Below, piece by piece: positions 31,147 to 32,003 of a stretch of DNA of 32,003 nt. Source of the DNA: Streptomyces acidiscabies (lineage in GTDB: Bacteria > Actinomycetota > Actinomycetes > Streptomycetales > Streptomycetaceae); contig NZ_JAGJBY010000004.1 of the NCBI RefSeq assembly GCF_020010905.1, positions 1 through 32,003 on the forward strand, in the 5' to 3' direction. The first letter of the stretch is position 1; the number at the start of each line of letters is the position of its first letter. Position numbers and translations under genes: made by a program. A model generated the notes under the pieces. It was not told the origin of the DNA. It saw nothing but the letters and a program-made list of their open reading frames with translations, and searched no databases.

Positions 31147-31316
31147 ACAGCCGGACCCGGCCTCAGATCTACGGCTACTGCTCCTGGCACAAGGCGTACG
31201 CCTACGGCGTGCGCGTCATCCACATCGCACGCCGAGGGCCGGGCGCCTTCGTCCTGTACGCGTGCGGCCACTGCCGCGACCTCTATGACCTCACCCCGCA
31301 GGCGGACCGGCCGTGA
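31143..31316 (+). CDS. Small CxxxH/CxxC protein
   Basis: 57 aa from GTG 31143 (GTGA). It contains GYCSWHKAYA and YACGHCRDLY, a spacing suitable for one zinc ion, with a strand VRVIHIARR between. No enzyme motif. Overlaps the next start. Confidence 0.62.
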   Translation: MNSRTRPQIYGYCSWHKAYAYGVRVIHIARRGPGAFVLYACGHCRDLYDLTPQADRP

Positions 31317-31528
31317 AGCACAAGCTCCCGGATGCCGCCACCCTCCCGCGCGACCGCTACTCGGGCTGGGCGTGCGTGTGGTGCGGCGTCCGCTTCCCGC
31401 CCCATGTCCTCGCCGTGTCCGCAGGCCGCGCCGAGGGCCGCATAGCCCGCATAGACCTCAGCACTGACGTGTACCAGTGCCCGCCCGGCTTCGGCTGCGC
31501 GATCAACGAACTCGAAGGAGACCAGTGA
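31313..31528 (+). CDS. Small CxxC protein
   Basis: 71 aa from GTG 31313 (GTGA). ACVWCGVRFPPH and YQCPPGFGCAINELEG give two Cys pairs like a zinc ribbon. No further motif. Coupled to both neighbours. Confidence 0.62.
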   Translation: MKHKLPDAATLPRDRYSGWACVWCGVRFPPHVLAVSAGRAEGRIARIDLSTDVYQCPPGFGCAINELEGDQ

Positions 31529-31749
31529 AGTCCATCCAGCCGCCCTCTTCCAAGCAGGCCGGTTCCCAGGAACCCCAGCCCGTCCCCAACCCCAATCCGG
31601 ACTGCGCCCGGTGCAGCGAACTCGCCCAGGAGCGAGCCGAGGCCGCCAAGGCCCGCGACCTCTCGCGGGTGACGGACTGCAACGTCCGCATCCGCACCCA
31701 CGACACCGGCCACAACGGCAACCCCTCTAACCACCGCTCCCCGGACTGA
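31525..31749 (+). CDS. Small hypothetical protein with Cys pair
   Basis: 74 aa from GTG 31525, GAAGGAG upstream and GTGA overlap. A Pro/Gln/Ser-rich N-terminus precedes DCARCSELAQERAEAAKARD and DCNVRIRTHDTGHN, whose Cys and His residues could chelate a metal. Last gene of the right-end operon, followed by tandem terminators. Confidence 0.58.
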   Translation: MKSIQPPSSKQAGSQEPQPVPNPNPDCARCSELAQERAEAAKARDLSRVTDCNVRIRTHDTGHNGNPSNHRSPD

Positions 31750-31776
31750 CGCCGATCGGACCGGAGAGCGGGCCCC

Positions 31777-31857
31777 GCCCGCCCCACCCCCACGCTCCCC
31801 GACGGGCGGGCACTGCGGCCCCGGACGGCATCCCTCGACGCCGACCGGGGCCGCTTT
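31777..31857 (+). terminator. Tandem terminators of the right-end operon
   Basis: First stem GCCCGCCC (31777-31784) / GGGCGGGC (31804-31811). Second stem GCGGCCCCGG (31815-31824) / CCGGGGCCGC (31845-31854) followed by TTT. Both are perfect. Confidence 0.8.
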
Positions 31858-31865
31858 CGCGTCTA

Positions 31866-31880
31866 CCTTCGATTCGAAGG
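31866..31880. other. 15-bp perfect palindrome near the right end
   Basis: CCTTCGA-T-TCGAAGG is a perfect 7-bp dyad around one base. It is followed to 32003 by AT-richer DNA without a credible gene, containing CCTCTTC (31951-31957) / GAAGAGG (31984-31990). The region should contain an attachment half-site if the element ends here; the palindrome may instead be a regulator-binding site. Confidence 0.35.
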
Positions 31881-32003
31881 CGGCCCCATTTGGCCCCGAA
31901 TCGGCCTACAAAACAGCAGGTCAGATGGGTTATCGGGGGATCACCTGAGTCCTCTTCGATGCGATCACCATAGAGGGGTTATAGAAGAGGTATGGGGTTC
32001 CCG

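Noticed and set aside
1..32003. tRNA or rRNA genes
   Set aside because: No cloverleaf, GGTTCGA-type T-arm or rRNA-like stretch was recognised by eye on either strand; a dedicated scan was not possible.

Overview
The window reads as an essentially complete temperate siphovirus prophage of a high-GC actinomycete, most likely Streptomyces. The signs are very high GC with GC-rich third positions, many GTG starts, long chains of genes joined by GTGA/ATGA stop-start overlaps, GC-rich hairpin terminators without long U tracts, and protein families typical of Streptomyces mobile elements. The genus is inferred from style; no host gene is visible. The integrase lies at the extreme left and a small-gene operon at the extreme right, which is the layout expected of an integrated, attP-split element.

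Left arm (1-13.3 kb): large serine integrase (42-1559); convergent, AT-richer XRE-type repressor (1676-2635, minus); and, divergent from it, a small HTH protein (2695-2955). Next comes a tightly coupled early operon of small proteins (3052-5455), a Prim-Pol primase/polymerase (5542-6468), a RecA-fold ATPase (6456-7688), an iteron-like array (7655-7872) and SSB (7948-8469). Together these look like a replication module with its origin. A second accessory block (8472-12373) holds zinc-ribbon proteins, an HTH protein with a probable leaderless promoter, a DUF6907-like protein, a four-TM protein with a C-terminal HTH that resembles Spd plasmid-spread proteins, and more small membrane proteins. It ends at a clear terminator (12388-12416). 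A MerR/AlpA-like HTH protein, an HNH nuclease and a small protein lead to the packaging genes.

Structural arm (13.4-29.9 kb): small and large terminase, HK97-type portal, prohead protease, major capsid protein, head-tail connectors, two tandem paralogous major tail proteins, a gp10-like protein, tail assembly chaperones joined by a canonical -1 frameshift site (GGGAAAA, 22351-22357), tape measure, one very large minor tail protein with LamG-like regions, a small tail protein, a zinc amidase endolysin, a holin candidate and an XhlA-like membrane protein. A UUCG-loop terminator (29905-29941) closes the arm.

Right end (29.9-32.0 kb): a GntR/UTRA regulator (minus) diverges from a four-gene operon of tiny proteins, three of them with Cys/His pairs. 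The shared promoter region has a perfect 16-bp palindrome lying over the putative -10 box. Tandem terminators and an AT-richer, dyad-rich tail finish the window; one attachment half-site is expected there.

The most unusual features are: (1) 11 exact copies of CCTCGTCC/GGACGAGG in 216 bp between the replicative ATPase and SSB; (2) 13 GGAACC hexamers plus one inverted copy inside the Spd-like gene, used in two different codon phases, which suggests selection on the DNA; (3) the mix of conjugative-element (AICE-like) genes with a full phage structural module and no TraB/FtsK translocase; (4) two separate regulatory switches.
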